Position numbers and translations under genes: made by a program. From the NCBI RefSeq assembly GCF_009796845.1, contig NZ_CP047025.1, positions 3,038,001 to 3,102,000 on the forward strand: a stretch of 64,000 nt of DNA. Direction: 5' to 3'. The notes under the pieces are model-generated. The model saw nothing but the letters and a program-made list of their open reading frames with translations, had not been told where the DNA came from and ran no database searches. This DNA is from Cobetia sp. L2A1 (lineage in GTDB: Bacteria; Pseudomonadota; Gammaproteobacteria; Pseudomonadales; Halomonadaceae). Shown piece by piece: positions 25,714-34,667 of this stretch (the stretch's first letter is position 1; every line of letters begins with the position of its first letter).

Positions 25714-27564
25714 ATGCCCGATACGCCACCTCCTGCTCACTCATCCGCGCTTCATTCGCTCTGCCAGCCCTTGTCACACGACGCCTTTCTCAAGCACGCA
25801 CAACAGTTGCTCGCACAGCTCTACCCTGAGCGCCAGGATGAAGTGCTCCGACGAATGGAGACTCTGCTCGACTTCCATCGCACTCGGCTAGCCCCGCGTG
25901 TCGCGGCAGGAGAAGCGCTCTGGAGCGAACGCGACCAGTGGCTGATCACCTACGGTGATAGCCTGCAGCGACCCGATGAAGCACCACTGGCTACCCTCAA
26001 TGACTTCCTCACCAGTCAACTAGGCGAATGCCTCTCCGGTGTCCACGTATTGCCCTTCTTCCCGTGGAGCAGCGATGACGGCTTCAGCGTGGTGCACTAC
26101 CGCGAGGTCAATCCAGCACTGGGAGATTGGCAGGACATCCGCCGCCTGAGTGAACAGCGTGACCTGATGGCCGATCTGGTCATCAATCATTGCTCTCGTG
26201 AGTCGCTGTGGTTTGCCGATTATCTCGCGGGTGTACAACCAGGCCGCGACTACTTCATCGAGATGGACCCCGAGACCGACGTATCTGCCGTCGTGCGCCC
26301 GCGCCCCTCTGCTCTGCTCACACCGGTGCATACTCGTCGTGGCCTGCGCCATCTATGGGCGACCTTCTCGGATGATCAGATAGACCTCAACTTCGGCAAT
26401 CCGGATGTACTGCTCGAGTTCATTGGCATTCTGCTCTATTACCTCGAACAGGGGGCACGCATGATTCGCCTCGATGCCGTCGCCTTCCTCTGGAAACGCC
26501 TCGGCACCTCCTGTATTCATCTCGAAGAAACGCATGCGGTGGTGCGCCTGCTGCGCGCCATCGTCGATCATCTCGCCCCCGGTAGCCTGTTGATCACCGA
26601 GACCAACGTTCCGCACGCCGAAAACATGTCGTACTTTGGCCTGGATCGTCTCTCGGAGAAGAACCTCAAGGCGATCGACGGCAAGGCTCAGGCCGATGAA
26701 GCTCACCTCATCTACCAGTTCACGCTGCCGCCACTGACGCTTCACACGCTCACCTCGGGTGATGCCAGCGCCCTGACCACCTGGGCGACCAGCCTGCCGA
26801 AGCTGCCCGCTGGCTGCAGCTACTTCAACTTCACCGCCAGCCATGACGGGATCGGCGTCCGCGCACTTGAAGGCCTACTACCGGATCACGAACGCGATAC
26901 GCTGGTGAGGCTAGTGCATGACTTCGGTGGCTACGTCAGCATGCGTGCCAACCCCGGCCTCGCTGATACGCCGTATGAGCTCAACATCAGCTACTTCGAT
27001 GCTCTCAAGGGCACACGACGTGGACGTGATCCGTGGCAGATCGAGCGCTTCATCGCCAGCCAGACACTGATGTTGAGCCTGCAAGGGATTCCTGGCCTGT
27101 ACCTACACTCGCTGACCGCCACCCCGAATCATCAGGAAGGGGTTGAGCGCGATGGTCACCTGCGGGCCATCAATCGCCGCAAGTGGCAGCGCGACGAGCT
27201 GGAAGCGCTACTCGCCAGTCCCAATACCGCGACACACGAAGTCTTCCATGCCTTGAAGCGCCGTATGGAGCTTCGCCGCGAAGAGCCCTGCTTCCATCCT
27301 GATGCGCAGCAACAGGTCTTTGATCTCGGGCCAGATTTCTTCGTCTTCGAGCGCGTCAATCATGAGGGCCGCCGTCTGCTGTTCGCCCTCAATGTGACGG
27401 ATCAGCCGCGCGTATTACCGCTACCAGAGCACTGGCAGAACGTACCGCTCACTGATCATCTTTGCCACGACAAGGCCTTCGATCCGGCCATGGCGCGTCG
27501 CCCGTATCAAGCCGCCTGGCTGATGGAGCAGAGTGTGCGACCTCCGGCCATTGAGGTGGTATGA
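25714..27564 (+). CDS. GH13_18 phosphorylase, probable glucosylglycerate phosphorylase
   Basis: Alpha-glucan-family phosphorylase of 616 residues related to sucrose phosphorylase. The nucleophile is likely D254 (MIRLDAVAFLW) and the acid/base E296 (LLITETNVPH). The family includes sucrose, sucrose-6-phosphate and 2-O-alpha-glucosylglycerate phosphorylases. The convergent neighbours make glucosylglycerate, so a role in breaking this osmolyte into glucose 1-phosphate and glycerate is the best inference. The ATG at 25714 has GAGG seven bases upstream. A perfect bidirectional terminator separates it from the synthase gene. Substrate specificity is not proven by sequence alone. Confidence 0.8.
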   Translation: MPDTPPPAHSSALHSLCQPLSHDAFLKHAQQLLAQLYPERQDEVLRRMETLLDFHRTRLAPRVAAGEALWSERDQWLITYGDSLQRPDEAPLATLNDFLTSQLGECLSGVHVLPFFPWSSDDGFSVVHYREVNPALGDWQDIRRLSEQRDLMADLVINHCSRESLWFADYLAGVQPGRDYFIEMDPETDVSAVVRPRPSALLTPVHTRRGLRHLWATFSDDQIDLNFGNPDVLLEFIGILLYYLEQGARMIRLDAVAFLWKRLGTSCIHLEETHAVVRLLRAIVDHLAPGSLLITETNVPHAENMSYFGLDRLSEKNLKAIDGKAQADEAHLIYQFTLPPLTLHTLTSGDASALTTWATSLPKLPAGCSYFNFTASHDGIGVRALEGLLPDHERDTLVRLVHDFGGYVSMRANPGLADTPYELNISYFDALKGTRRGRDPWQIERFIASQTLMLSLQGIPGLYLHSLTATPNHQEGVERDGHLRAINRRKWQRDELEALLASPNTATHEVFHALKRRMELRREEPCFHPDAQQQVFDLGPDFFVFERVNHEGRRLLFALNVTDQPRVLPLPEHWQNVPLTDHLCHDKAFDPAMARRPYQAAWLMEQSVRPPAIEVV

Positions 27565-27637
27565 CGACGCATTGCCAGCACTGCTGTCGCCATCACGCAG
27601 CACATTCGCACTTCACACGTCAGATGACACCGTAAAA

Positions 27638-27668
27638 GAAAAGAGGCTGCCATTGGCAGCCTCTTTTC
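27638..27668. terminator. Bidirectional terminator between phosphorylase and gpgS
   Basis: Perfect 14-bp stem (27638-27651 with 27655-27668), 3-base loop, with A4 and T4 tracts in the stem base on both sides. It is the classic form for two converging genes. Confidence 0.9.
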
Positions 27669-27697
27669 ATGGTGCGTAACGCATGAGCTAGCAGCGC

Positions 27698-28909
27698 TTA
27701 CTGGTTATCCAGCTCAACGGCTTCGTGCATGCGCTCGAGAAGGTCCGGCACCGCGGCTTGCACGCGATTCCAGCTGGGAATGAATGGCTTGTCGCGCGGG
27801 TTATCGAGGAAAGCAGTGCCGGCATCCATGATATTGGCAGCAAACAGCTCGACTGCCGCTTCTTCACTGTGGCGATCGACGGTCAGGCCATTCATCAAGG
27901 CATCGTTGTAGTAGGTTTCAATCAGGTCCAGCGCGATACGGTAATAAGTTGCCTTGATGGTACGGAAGGTTTCGCCGTGAATCTCGACGCCCAATGTTGC
28001 CAGCTTGCGGTACATCGCCTTGGCGATATCGAGACTCATGCGATTGAGCCCCCCGAGGGCATCTTCCTCCGACAACGGCTGATGCTTGTGGTCGTACGCA
28101 TCGGCGATATCGACCTGACACAGGCGCTTGGTGGAGTAGTTACGATGCACCTCTGATAGCACACCGATTTCCAACCCCCAATCACTGGGGATGCGAATGT
28201 CAGCCAATACATCAGTGCGCATCGAGAACTCGCCGGACAGCGGGTAACGATAGCTATCGAGATAATCAAGGTACGGCAAGGGTCCGTAAACTTTCTTGAG
28301 CGCGCGAATCAGTGGCGTCACCATCAAGCGTGCCACTCGCCCATTCAACTTACCGCCTGCGATACGCGAGTAATAGCCCTTGCAGAATTCATAGTGGAAC
28401 TGCGGATGTGCAACCGGGTAAATCAGTCGCGCCAGCAAGCTGCGATCATAGGTAACGATGTCGCAGTCGTGCAACGCCACCGCTTCGGCAATACCGGAGG
28501 CCTGTACATAGCCGGAGCAGTACCAGACATTGCGTCCCTTGCCTGCCTCCATCGGTGCCAGACCATGCTCGGTCAGCTCGTCATCCAGTGCGCGCAGGCG
28601 CGGGCCGTCATTCCACAGGATGCGGTGATGCTGCGGCAGATGGGAGAAGAATTCCTTTGCGTGCTCGAACTGGTCACGATCAGCGCGATCCAGCCCAATG
28701 ACGATCTCGCTAAGATAAGGCACACGGGCCAGCTCATCGACAATATGCTTGAGTGCTGGTCCTTCGAGCTCGGAATATAGCGATGGCAGAATGAGGCTCA
28801 TCGGCCGCTTGCGCGAGAAGCGCATCAGGTCTGCCTCGAGGTCCTCCACCGGACGGTCAGTCAAGTTATGGAAGTTGGTGATAATGCCGTTCTGATAGAA
28901 ATCACTCAT
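27698..28909 (-). CDS. gpgS: Glucosyl-3-phosphoglycerate synthase (GT81)
   Basis: Retaining glycosyltransferase that joins glucose from an NDP-glucose donor to 3-phosphoglycerate, the first step of the osmolyte glucosylglycerate. The 403-residue product has the typical GT81 order: N-terminal SLILPSLYSELEGPALKHIV, metal-binding DCDIVTYDR (the DXD-like site, about residues 160-165), PQFHYEFCKGYYSRI, and GEFSMRTDVL. The start at 28909 has GAGGAG close upstream, and only one base separates it from the stop of the phosphatase gene, so the two form one operon. This two-gene pathway is common in halophiles under salt or nitrogen limitation. Confidence 0.93.
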   Translation of the reverse strand: MSDFYQNGIITNFHNLTDRPVEDLEADLMRFSRKRPMSLILPSLYSELEGPALKHIVDELARVPYLSEIVIGLDRADRDQFEHAKEFFSHLPQHHRILWNDGPRLRALDDELTEHGLAPMEAGKGRNVWYCSGYVQASGIAEAVALHDCDIVTYDRSLLARLIYPVAHPQFHYEFCKGYYSRIAGGKLNGRVARLMVTPLIRALKKVYGPLPYLDYLDSYRYPLSGEFSMRTDVLADIRIPSDWGLEIGVLSEVHRNYSTKRLCQVDIADAYDHKHQPLSEEDALGGLNRMSLDIAKAMYRKLATLGVEIHGETFRTIKATYYRIALDLIETYYNDALMNGLTVDRHSEEAAVELFAANIMDAGTAFLDNPRDKPFIPSWNRVQAAVPDLLERMHEAVELDNQ

Positions 28910-28910
28910 G

Positions 28911-29801
28911 TCAGCTCCTCGTGGCGTATTCGTGATGCGTGAATCCATTCGCTAACCAGTGCGACAGCCCCTCGACCCAACCTATAGGCCCTGGAGCACT
29001 CGCTCGGTAGCAGCGACGCTCGTCTCTCAGTCCGGGGAACTCTGCCAGTTCGCGATCACGCTGCGAGGTGTCGCCCTCACTTGGAATCAAGACTCCGTTA
29101 TCCACTGCCGCCAATAGCGGTAGGTCATTGGCACCATCACCAAAGCCCAGTGTCCATGGACGAACCCGTTCGCAGAGTCGATAGCGGGCAATCAGATAGC
29201 GGGCTGCAACGCCCTTGTCAGTCTGGCCGGTGACGTGATGGAAGCGTCCGCCGCGCGTCAAACGAAGATCATTGGCTGCCAGTCGCGCCTTGAAAGCGTC
29301 GAGGCGCGCAGGGCTGTCTTGCCATATCAAAGGCTCGCTGGCATCGCGGCATGCCGCCAACGCTGCCTCTTGCGGCGCGAGCCCCGTCAGTTCACAGATG
29401 CGCTCAGTACTCATGCTGGCAAAGCCTTCAAAGGAAAACTCCTCTTCCAGCGACACAAGTACCGCCAGAATCGTGCTACGCGGCGTCGCGACGGCAACAC
29501 GGCATAGATCATGCTCGTCCGGGTCGCTCGCTTGCTCAAGCGGATACGCTGCCAGCCAATGCGCCGGCAATGCCACGACCCCTCCGTTCTCGGCGATCCA
29601 CGGCTGTCCTGCCAGACCCAGTGACTGCATGAGCGGTGCAAGCTCTGCGGCAGTCTTTGAGGTATTCGGCACTATCCAGTCACCTCTGGCCCGTAATCGG
29701 GTCAGCCAGGCACGCGCCGGACCAGGCGAGTAATCATGGTGGTCCAGCAATGAACCATCCAGATCCGTCAGCAACAGTAATGGGGGTTGTACCTCGGACA
29801 T
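28911..29801 (-). CDS. Glucosyl-/mannosyl-3-phosphoglycerate phosphatase (HAD, MPGP family)
   Basis: HAD-superfamily phosphatase of 296 residues that removes the phosphate from glucosyl-3-phosphoglycerate to give glucosylglycerate. Motif I is LLTDLDGSLLD (Asp13, Asp15), motif II WIVPNTSKTAAEL, and motif IV TLGFGDGANDLPLLAAVD. The cap region contains KGVAARYLI, typical of MPGP proteins. Pairing with gpgS points to the glucosyl substrate; mannosyl-3-phosphoglycerate phosphatase is the alternative family name. AAGGAG precedes the ATG. It is first in the operon. Confidence 0.9.
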   Translation of the reverse strand: MSEVQPPLLLLTDLDGSLLDHHDYSPGPARAWLTRLRARGDWIVPNTSKTAAELAPLMQSLGLAGQPWIAENGGVVALPAHWLAAYPLEQASDPDEHDLCRVAVATPRSTILAVLVSLEEEFSFEGFASMSTERICELTGLAPQEAALAACRDASEPLIWQDSPARLDAFKARLAANDLRLTRGGRFHHVTGQTDKGVAARYLIARYRLCERVRPWTLGFGDGANDLPLLAAVDNGVLIPSEGDTSQRDRELAEFPGLRDERRCYRASAPGPIGWVEGLSHWLANGFTHHEYATRS

Positions 29802-30158
29802 GCGTACTCTCCTTTTAAGACGCCTATGCGCCTTCAGCCCTGCATCCGGCCCTGCCTTTCAATGCGACATCTGTTCTCTCGAAAACATGTTCCAGGAAAC
29901 ATGCTTAGCGAGAACATTGCAGGGAATGTGCCACTCTGGTGCACCTGTAACGGTAGTCCACCTGTTTCATCTTCAGTAGTGCTAACCTCATACGAGTTAT
30001 GCACCGTAATAGTGCGCAAAACCTCTTGTCTCTCGCACTACGCAACATTGCAGCGCAACCAGAAACGCCTTCGCATGAGCGAAGGCGTTGTGAGGTGACA
30101 CTATCGACATCATTCAGACGAGGTCTACGCGGTAGGCCCCGAAGGCGCTGTAAACCAC
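29802..30158. other. Intergenic region upstream of the glucosylglycerate operon
   Basis: 357 bases. It contains the hairpin at 30064-30089 and should hold the promoter of the phosphatase-gpgS operon on the minus strand. A small inverted pattern (ACATGTTCC-AGGAAACATG, about 29885-29903) may be an operator. No gene was found. Confidence 0.4.
30064..30089 (-). terminator. Hairpin terminator near the end of the TRAP operon
   Basis: Perfect 11-bp stem AACGCCTTCGC / GCGAAGGCGTT with a four-base loop, 70 bases after the dctM stop on the minus strand and followed by GTTTCTG-type sequence. Confidence 0.65.
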
Positions 30159-31460
30159 CTAGACCAGCCACAATGATAACTGCGGCCACAGCAACAGCAG
30201 TGCCAGTACACACAATTGGATGGCGATGAACGGTAGCAGCGAGACGAAGATGTCCTTCAGGCTGATGCCCTCAGGGGCTACGCCCTTGAGATAGAAGGCG
30301 GCAGGCCCGAAGGGTGGCGACAGGAAGGACACCTGCATGTTGACCGCGAACAGCACACCGAACCACACCGGGTCGTAACCGAGCTGAATGATGATCGGCA
30401 CGAAGATCGGCAGGGTCAGCATCGCGATGCCGATCCAGTCGAGGAACAGCCCAAGCAGCAGCAGGATCGCCATCATCACCATGATGATCGCCAGCGGCGG
30501 AATATCGAGTCCCAGAATCATGCTCGACACGAAGCGGTTGCCGCCCATCAGGTTGTAGACCCCGACCAGCGCCGCCGCACCGATGCCGATCCAGATGATC
30601 ATGCCGCAGGTGTTCATGGTCTGGGACAGCGCGCGCTGCATCAGGGTGATGGAGAATTCACCACGCAGCATCACCGCCACCAGCACGCCGAAGCTGCCCA
30701 TCGCCGCGGCTTCCGTCACCGAGGCCACACCGCCGTAGATGGAGCCAAGTACCAGCCCCGCGATGATCGCCGGAACACCGACAGCCTTCAAAAGCTCACG
30801 CTTGCTCTGGAAGCTGGCGCGCCGCTCTTCCTCAGGCATCACCGGCCCCAGCGCGGGATTGCGCAGGCAGCGGATCAGCACATAGAGGATATAGCTTGCC
30901 ATCAGCACGATGGCCGGCGTGATGGCCGCGGTGAACAGATCAGCAATTGATTGGTTGGCGATCAGGCCATAGATGATCAACACGATGGAGGGCGGCATCA
31001 TGGTGCCCAGCGAGCCCCCGGCACATACCACGCCGATGGCGATGTGCTTGTCATACCCGAGCCTGAGCATCTGCGGCAATGCCAGAATCCCCAGCAGCAC
31101 GATCTCGCCGCCGATGATGCCGGACATCGCGGCGAGGAAGAACGCCACCACGATGGTCTGGATCGCCACGCCACCGGGCAGGCGTCCTGCCATCACCCGC
31201 ATGGCATTGAACAGATCCTTCGCGATACCAGAGCGATCCAGCAGCGACGCCATCAACACGAACATCGGCACCGCGACCAGCGAATACTCGGTGACGAAGC
31301 CATAGACCCGACTGGTGACCAGCGGCAGCGCCATCGGGCCGAACCAGCCAAACGTATAGCCCAGCGCTACTAGCCCGGTGACAAAAGCCAGCGGTAGACC
31401 CGTGACCAGCAACGCGAAGATCGCGCCGACCAACAGCATCGTAGCCGTTGCAATATCCAT
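30159..31460 (-). CDS. dctM: TRAP transporter large permease subunit
   Basis: Main transmembrane subunit of a tripartite ATP-independent periplasmic transporter, driven by the sodium or proton gradient. The 433-residue protein has about 12 hydrophobic segments and the family signatures GEIVLLGILALPQMLRLGYD, GGSLGTMMPPSIVLIIYGL and LDWIGIAMLTLPIF. It overlaps the small subunit's stop by one base (TGATG), so they are co-translated. The complete dctP-dctQ-dctM set and a nearby GntR-type regulator suggest a small carboxylate, for example a sugar acid, as substrate. Confidence 0.95.
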   Translation of the reverse strand: MDIATATMLLVGAIFALLVTGLPLAFVTGLVALGYTFGWFGPMALPLVTSRVYGFVTEYSLVAVPMFVLMASLLDRSGIAKDLFNAMRVMAGRLPGGVAIQTIVVAFFLAAMSGIIGGEIVLLGILALPQMLRLGYDKHIAIGVVCAGGSLGTMMPPSIVLIIYGLIANQSIADLFTAAITPAIVLMASYILYVLIRCLRNPALGPVMPEEERRASFQSKRELLKAVGVPAIIAGLVLGSIYGGVASVTEAAAMGSFGVLVAVMLRGEFSITLMQRALSQTMNTCGMIIWIGIGAAALVGVYNLMGGNRFVSSMILGLDIPPLAIIMVMMAILLLLGLFLDWIGIAMLTLPIFVPIIIQLGYDPVWFGVLFAVNMQVSFLSPPFGPAAFYLKGVAPEGISLKDIFVSLLPFIAIQLCVLALLLLWPQLSLWLV

Positions 31461-32095
31461 CAGCGCTGCTCCTGTTCATGCGTGCCGTGGCTCGCGTCAT
31501 TGCGCTTTGCGCCGCCATTCGCATCCGGTGCCTTGGGCGAGAAGAAGGTCTGATACAGATGCCACAGCGCCTGCAGGGTCATCACTGCCAGCGCGAACAG
31601 GATCACGCCCTTGGTCATCGCCGGAAACGGCGGATTCCATGAGGTGCCAGAACGCTCCAACTGCCACTCCCCCAGTGGACTGTGCGACGCACGCCAGAAC
31701 ATCACCCATGCCGCGTAGCTCATCGCCATGCAGAACACCAATGTCATCACGTCATTGAAGCAGTCCAGCGCGTAGCGAAAGCGTGCGCCGACCAGGTCGT
31801 AGAGCACGCGCACGCGAATATGGCGGTTGTTGGCCAGCGCCGCCGGGCCGCCCAGCGCGAAGCTGGTCGCAACCAGGAAGATCACCGTCTCATGCACCCA
31901 TGAGGTCGGCGAATTGAGGCCATAGCGCATCACCACCTCAAACACGCTGATCGCCATCGCCAGCAATACCACCCACGCTGCCGCACGCGTGCCCTTGCCG
32001 ACCCAGCGGTCCAGCGGCGTACGTGTTCCCAGATTCGGGTCGTGATCATCAGACGCCTCCGGCAAGCCGGGCGACGCCACATCATGTTCCGCCAT
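31460..32095 (-). CDS. dctQ: TRAP transporter small permease subunit
   Basis: Four-helix membrane subunit of the TRAP system, 211 residues, with hydrophobic segments near 35-55, 70-90, 110-130 and 155-180. The family pattern FALGGPAALANNRHIRVRVL and TLQALWHLYQTFFSPKAP is visible. The protein has a longer than usual charged N-terminus (about 30 residues rich in Asp/His) and a polar, His-rich C-terminal tail. It sits 141 bases after dctP and is translationally coupled to dctM. Confidence 0.92.
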   Translation of the reverse strand: MAEHDVASPGLPEASDDHDPNLGTRTPLDRWVGKGTRAAAWVVLLAMAISVFEVVMRYGLNSPTSWVHETVIFLVATSFALGGPAALANNRHIRVRVLYDLVGARFRYALDCFNDVMTLVFCMAMSYAAWVMFWRASHSPLGEWQLERSGTSWNPPFPAMTKGVILFALAVMTLQALWHLYQTFFSPKAPDANGGAKRNDASHGTHEQEQR

Positions 32096-32163
32096 ATCGA
32101 ATTCCTTGCTGACTCACAGCATTGGTAACCGACGCCTTGTGAACGGCGCCTTGTAAACGACAA

Positions 32164-32188
32164 CCGGCGTACCCTCAGGACACGCCGG
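32164..32188 (-). promoter_or_regulatory. Stem-loop between dctP and dctQ
   Basis: Seven-bp GC stem (32164-32170 with 32182-32188) in the 141-base intercistronic gap. Such hairpins often stabilise the binding-protein mRNA or lower readthrough, so dctP can exceed the permease; here that is inference. Confidence 0.4.
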
Positions 32189-32236
32189 CCGTCTCCTCTG
32201 CGCCTCATGACACACATGAGAAACTCGCGCGGAGAG

Positions 32237-33280
32237 TTACATCAGGTTGCGATCAGTCAGGAAGGTGACCACGGACTCATAGACCTTGCCGGTCAGCTCG
32301 TTCTTCTCGGACCACACCTTCCACTCCTGCTGAGCGATACGACGGAACTTGGCACGCTCTTCCGGCGCCATATCAATGACGTCGATCTCCGGATTGGCAC
32401 GTGCAGCGCTGACGGCCTTGAGGTCGCGCGCTTTAAGAATGAACACCATGTCATAGGCCATTGAGTCGGTCGCGGTCTCCATGATCGCCTTCAGATCTAC
32501 CGGCAGACCGTCCCAGATCTCTTTATTCATCGATACTGCCACCATCGGCAATGAGTGGAAGCCCGGATAAGACGGATACTTGGCGAAGCTGTGCAGGCCC
32601 TGGTCGTCATTGGTGGCGAAGACGGTGTAGTCGGCGGCATCGATCACACCCTTCTCGAGACCGGTGTAGACCTCGGAGCCCGGCAGGTTGACGGGGGCAG
32701 CACCTGCCTTCTGGAAGATGTTGTAGACCATGCCTTCTGGCGCACGCACCTTGAGGCCCTTGAGATCATCGACAGTACGAATCGGTCGTTTGGAGACGAA
32801 GGACTCGAGACCCGTGGCACCGGCACCGATCAGATGCACGCCATAGGGCTCGACCAGTTCGTTGTAGAGCTCCTCACCCCCGCCGTGCTGCATGTACTCA
32901 AGAAACTCCAGCGGATCGCCCCAGGCGCCGACCAGATTGCCCAGCATGCCAAAGGCGGGATTCTGACCAGAGAAGTAGGATGGATCTGTCAGATGGCCCT
33001 GCAAGATGCCCGAACTAACCGCATCCAGTGTCTGGTTGGCCTGTACCACGGCGTTGACCGGGAGAATCTCAATGGCGATACGGCCATCTGACATGGTCTT
33101 GATGTTGTCAGCCCAAGCCTTCTTGACCTCAAACTGCGGTTCACCCGCAGTTTCGGAGGTTTGAAAGGTCCACTCATATTCAGCAGCCCAGCTAGGCGAA
33201 GCCAGCATGGCCCCTGCGACGACGCCAGATAGCAGTAGGCTGTTACGAAGACGGCGAGTGGAGATAGTGGGAAGCGGCAT
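32237..33280 (-). CDS. dctP: TRAP transporter substrate-binding protein (DctP family)
   Basis: Periplasmic binding protein of 347 residues with a signal peptide ending at about PSWA-AEY (residue 32). DctP features include the conserved arginine that binds the ligand's carboxylate in LKGLKVRAPEGMVYNIFQ (about residue 180), GLEKGVIDAADYTVFATND, and the closing mixed helix ERAKFRRIAQQEW. AAGGAG stands close before the ATG at 33280. The ligand cannot be read from sequence. It is first in the transporter operon, with the GntR-type regulator gene upstream on the same strand. Confidence 0.95.
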   Translation of the reverse strand: MPLPTISTRRLRNSLLLSGVVAGAMLASPSWAAEYEWTFQTSETAGEPQFEVKKAWADNIKTMSDGRIAIEILPVNAVVQANQTLDAVSSGILQGHLTDPSYFSGQNPAFGMLGNLVGAWGDPLEFLEYMQHGGGEELYNELVEPYGVHLIGAGATGLESFVSKRPIRTVDDLKGLKVRAPEGMVYNIFQKAGAAPVNLPGSEVYTGLEKGVIDAADYTVFATNDDQGLHSFAKYPSYPGFHSLPMVAVSMNKEIWDGLPVDLKAIMETATDSMAYDMVFILKARDLKAVSAARANPEIDVIDMAPEERAKFRRIAQQEWKVWSEKNELTGKVYESVVTFLTDRNLM

Positions 33281-33293
33281 GGTGAAACTCCTT

Positions 33294-33329
33294 GCTTGTT
33301 GTTATGGCTGGCGATGGCTTGTTGTCATG
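33294..33329. repeat. Two direct 13-bp repeats in the dctP leader
   Basis: GCTTGTTGTTATG (33294-33306) and GCTTGTTGTCATG (33317-33329) recur 23 bases apart, just before the dctP start. Right beside them CTCAC (33331-33335) and GTGAG (33346-33350) form an inverted repeat. This could be a regulator-binding region. Confidence 0.4.
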
Positions 33330-33452
33330 ACTCACCCGATATGGCGTGAGGTATGCAGGATGGCGCCATGTCGACGGAGAACATGACACTCGTGAGAGTA
33401 CGCAATGATGAAATACGGCATGGCGACACTGGCGCTGGCTACGCGCACTGGC

Positions 33453-34313
33453 TTAGTCGCGCCCTAGCGGGGCCGACAGACTGGGTAACCGACCGAAGCG
33501 GCGCAGAAGTTCAAGCGGCTCCTGGGCACGACTCTTGCTGACAACGTCTTCATCCAGCTCCGCCACCACCAGCCCCAAGTCACGTGCTGTACGGTCCAGC
33601 ACGCTCAATGTCGCAGCATGCGCGGCCTCAGGTTGGCGCAGGCGAATCGCCTCCATCACCGCACGATGACGGCCGAGACTATCGCCGAGTTCCGACGCAT
33701 TATGATTGGAGGTGGCGACCAACAGGCTGATAGAGGGCTTGAGCACATGGCCAAGCTGCGCCCAGATGACATTATGGGTCGCGGAAAATATCGCATCATG
33801 AAAGGCAATGTCAGCGGTATCGAATTCAGCCATTGCGCTACCACCAGTGACAGCGGCAGCCATGCCGTTATAGGCCTGCTCGATGGCCGAGAGGTCCTGG
33901 GCGGTCGCTTCTGTCGCTGCCAATGCGGCGACGAAAGGTTCAATTGAAACGCGGAAGGCATAGATATCGCGGGCCAGCTGAGGATGCGGCATCGCGTAGC
34001 GCGTCATCCAGCCAGTCACACGAGGGTCAAGCAGATGCCACCCACTAAGCGGATTGACGCGCGTTCCCTGTCCCGTGGTGCGAGTAAGAATGCCCGCGTT
34101 GACAAGACTTTGGATCGCGGTACGCACCGTGGCGCGACTCTGAGAATGCTGATCACAGAGATCCAGCTCACGGGGAATCATGCTGCCTGGTGGGTAGCGA
34201 TTCTCGAAGATGGCTTGAGCCAGCCACTCGGCAACATCAATGCGGGTAGCCGTCGACGGCTCTGTCGGACACGGGCTACCAGAGCCTACAGCGCCCGAGC
34301 GAGAAATGGTCAT
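33453..34313 (-). CDS. GntR-family regulator, FadR/FCD type
   Basis: DNA-binding regulator of 286 residues: winged-helix domain about 25-95 (VAEWLAQAIFENRYPPGSMI, then RATVRTAIQSLVNAGILTRT) and an all-helical FCD effector domain about 110-265 with the metal/ligand pattern DTADIAFHDAIF and H-containing GRHRAVMEAI. FCD regulators usually respond to small organic acids or acyl compounds. It lies 172 bases upstream of dctP on the same strand, so it likely controls the TRAP operon and perhaps itself. Closest by pattern to the DgoR/sugar-acid branch, but the ligand is unknown. C-terminal 25 residues are basic and low-complexity. Confidence 0.88.
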   Translation of the reverse strand: MTISRSGAVGSGSPCPTEPSTATRIDVAEWLAQAIFENRYPPGSMIPRELDLCDQHSQSRATVRTAIQSLVNAGILTRTTGQGTRVNPLSGWHLLDPRVTGWMTRYAMPHPQLARDIYAFRVSIEPFVAALAATEATAQDLSAIEQAYNGMAAAVTGGSAMAEFDTADIAFHDAIFSATHNVIWAQLGHVLKPSISLLVATSNHNASELGDSLGRHRAVMEAIRLRQPEAAHAATLSVLDRTARDLGLVVAELDEDVVSKSRAQEPLELLRRFGRLPSLSAPLGRD

Positions 34314-34667
34314 GGTGTAGCATCCCTTGATGGCGTGGCGCGATTATTGTTCGCAGAGACCTTCACCCTCGAGATCTTTGCTTCAGCGCGCTCTTGTCGA
34401 TCAAGGAATAGCCCATGTCAGACATGACGGCAAGACAGGTTAGACCAACGACGGGCCCAGACTTTGGTCATGCATTTTCGCAACCTCATGTTGCAAAAGG
34501 GCTTTCTCTAATCCCATTTCCAAGCGGTCAACCTGGCTTGCAAGAGATGGCCTTGGCGTCAAAGGCAGGAAAAGCTAATTAGAAGGGCTGCTAATAAGCT
34601 ATAGCTAAAATAGTTAGTTGGAATAGACAGTTGGAATGGACGGCTGGAAGAAGCATCCAATAGGGAC
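34314..34667. other. Gene-free region with AT-rich patch
   Basis: 354 bases upstream of the GntR-type gene. It contains an AT-richer patch (about 34575-34625), the short inverted repeat GCAAC-CTCAT-GTTGC (about 34480-34495), and the tandem repeat listed separately. No open frame is supported. Confidence 0.4.
34616..34641. repeat. Tandem 13-bp repeat
   Basis: AGTTGGAATAGAC (34616-34628) is followed directly by AGTTGGAATGGAC (34629-34641) and a partial third unit GGCTGGAAG. Function unknown. Confidence 0.55.
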
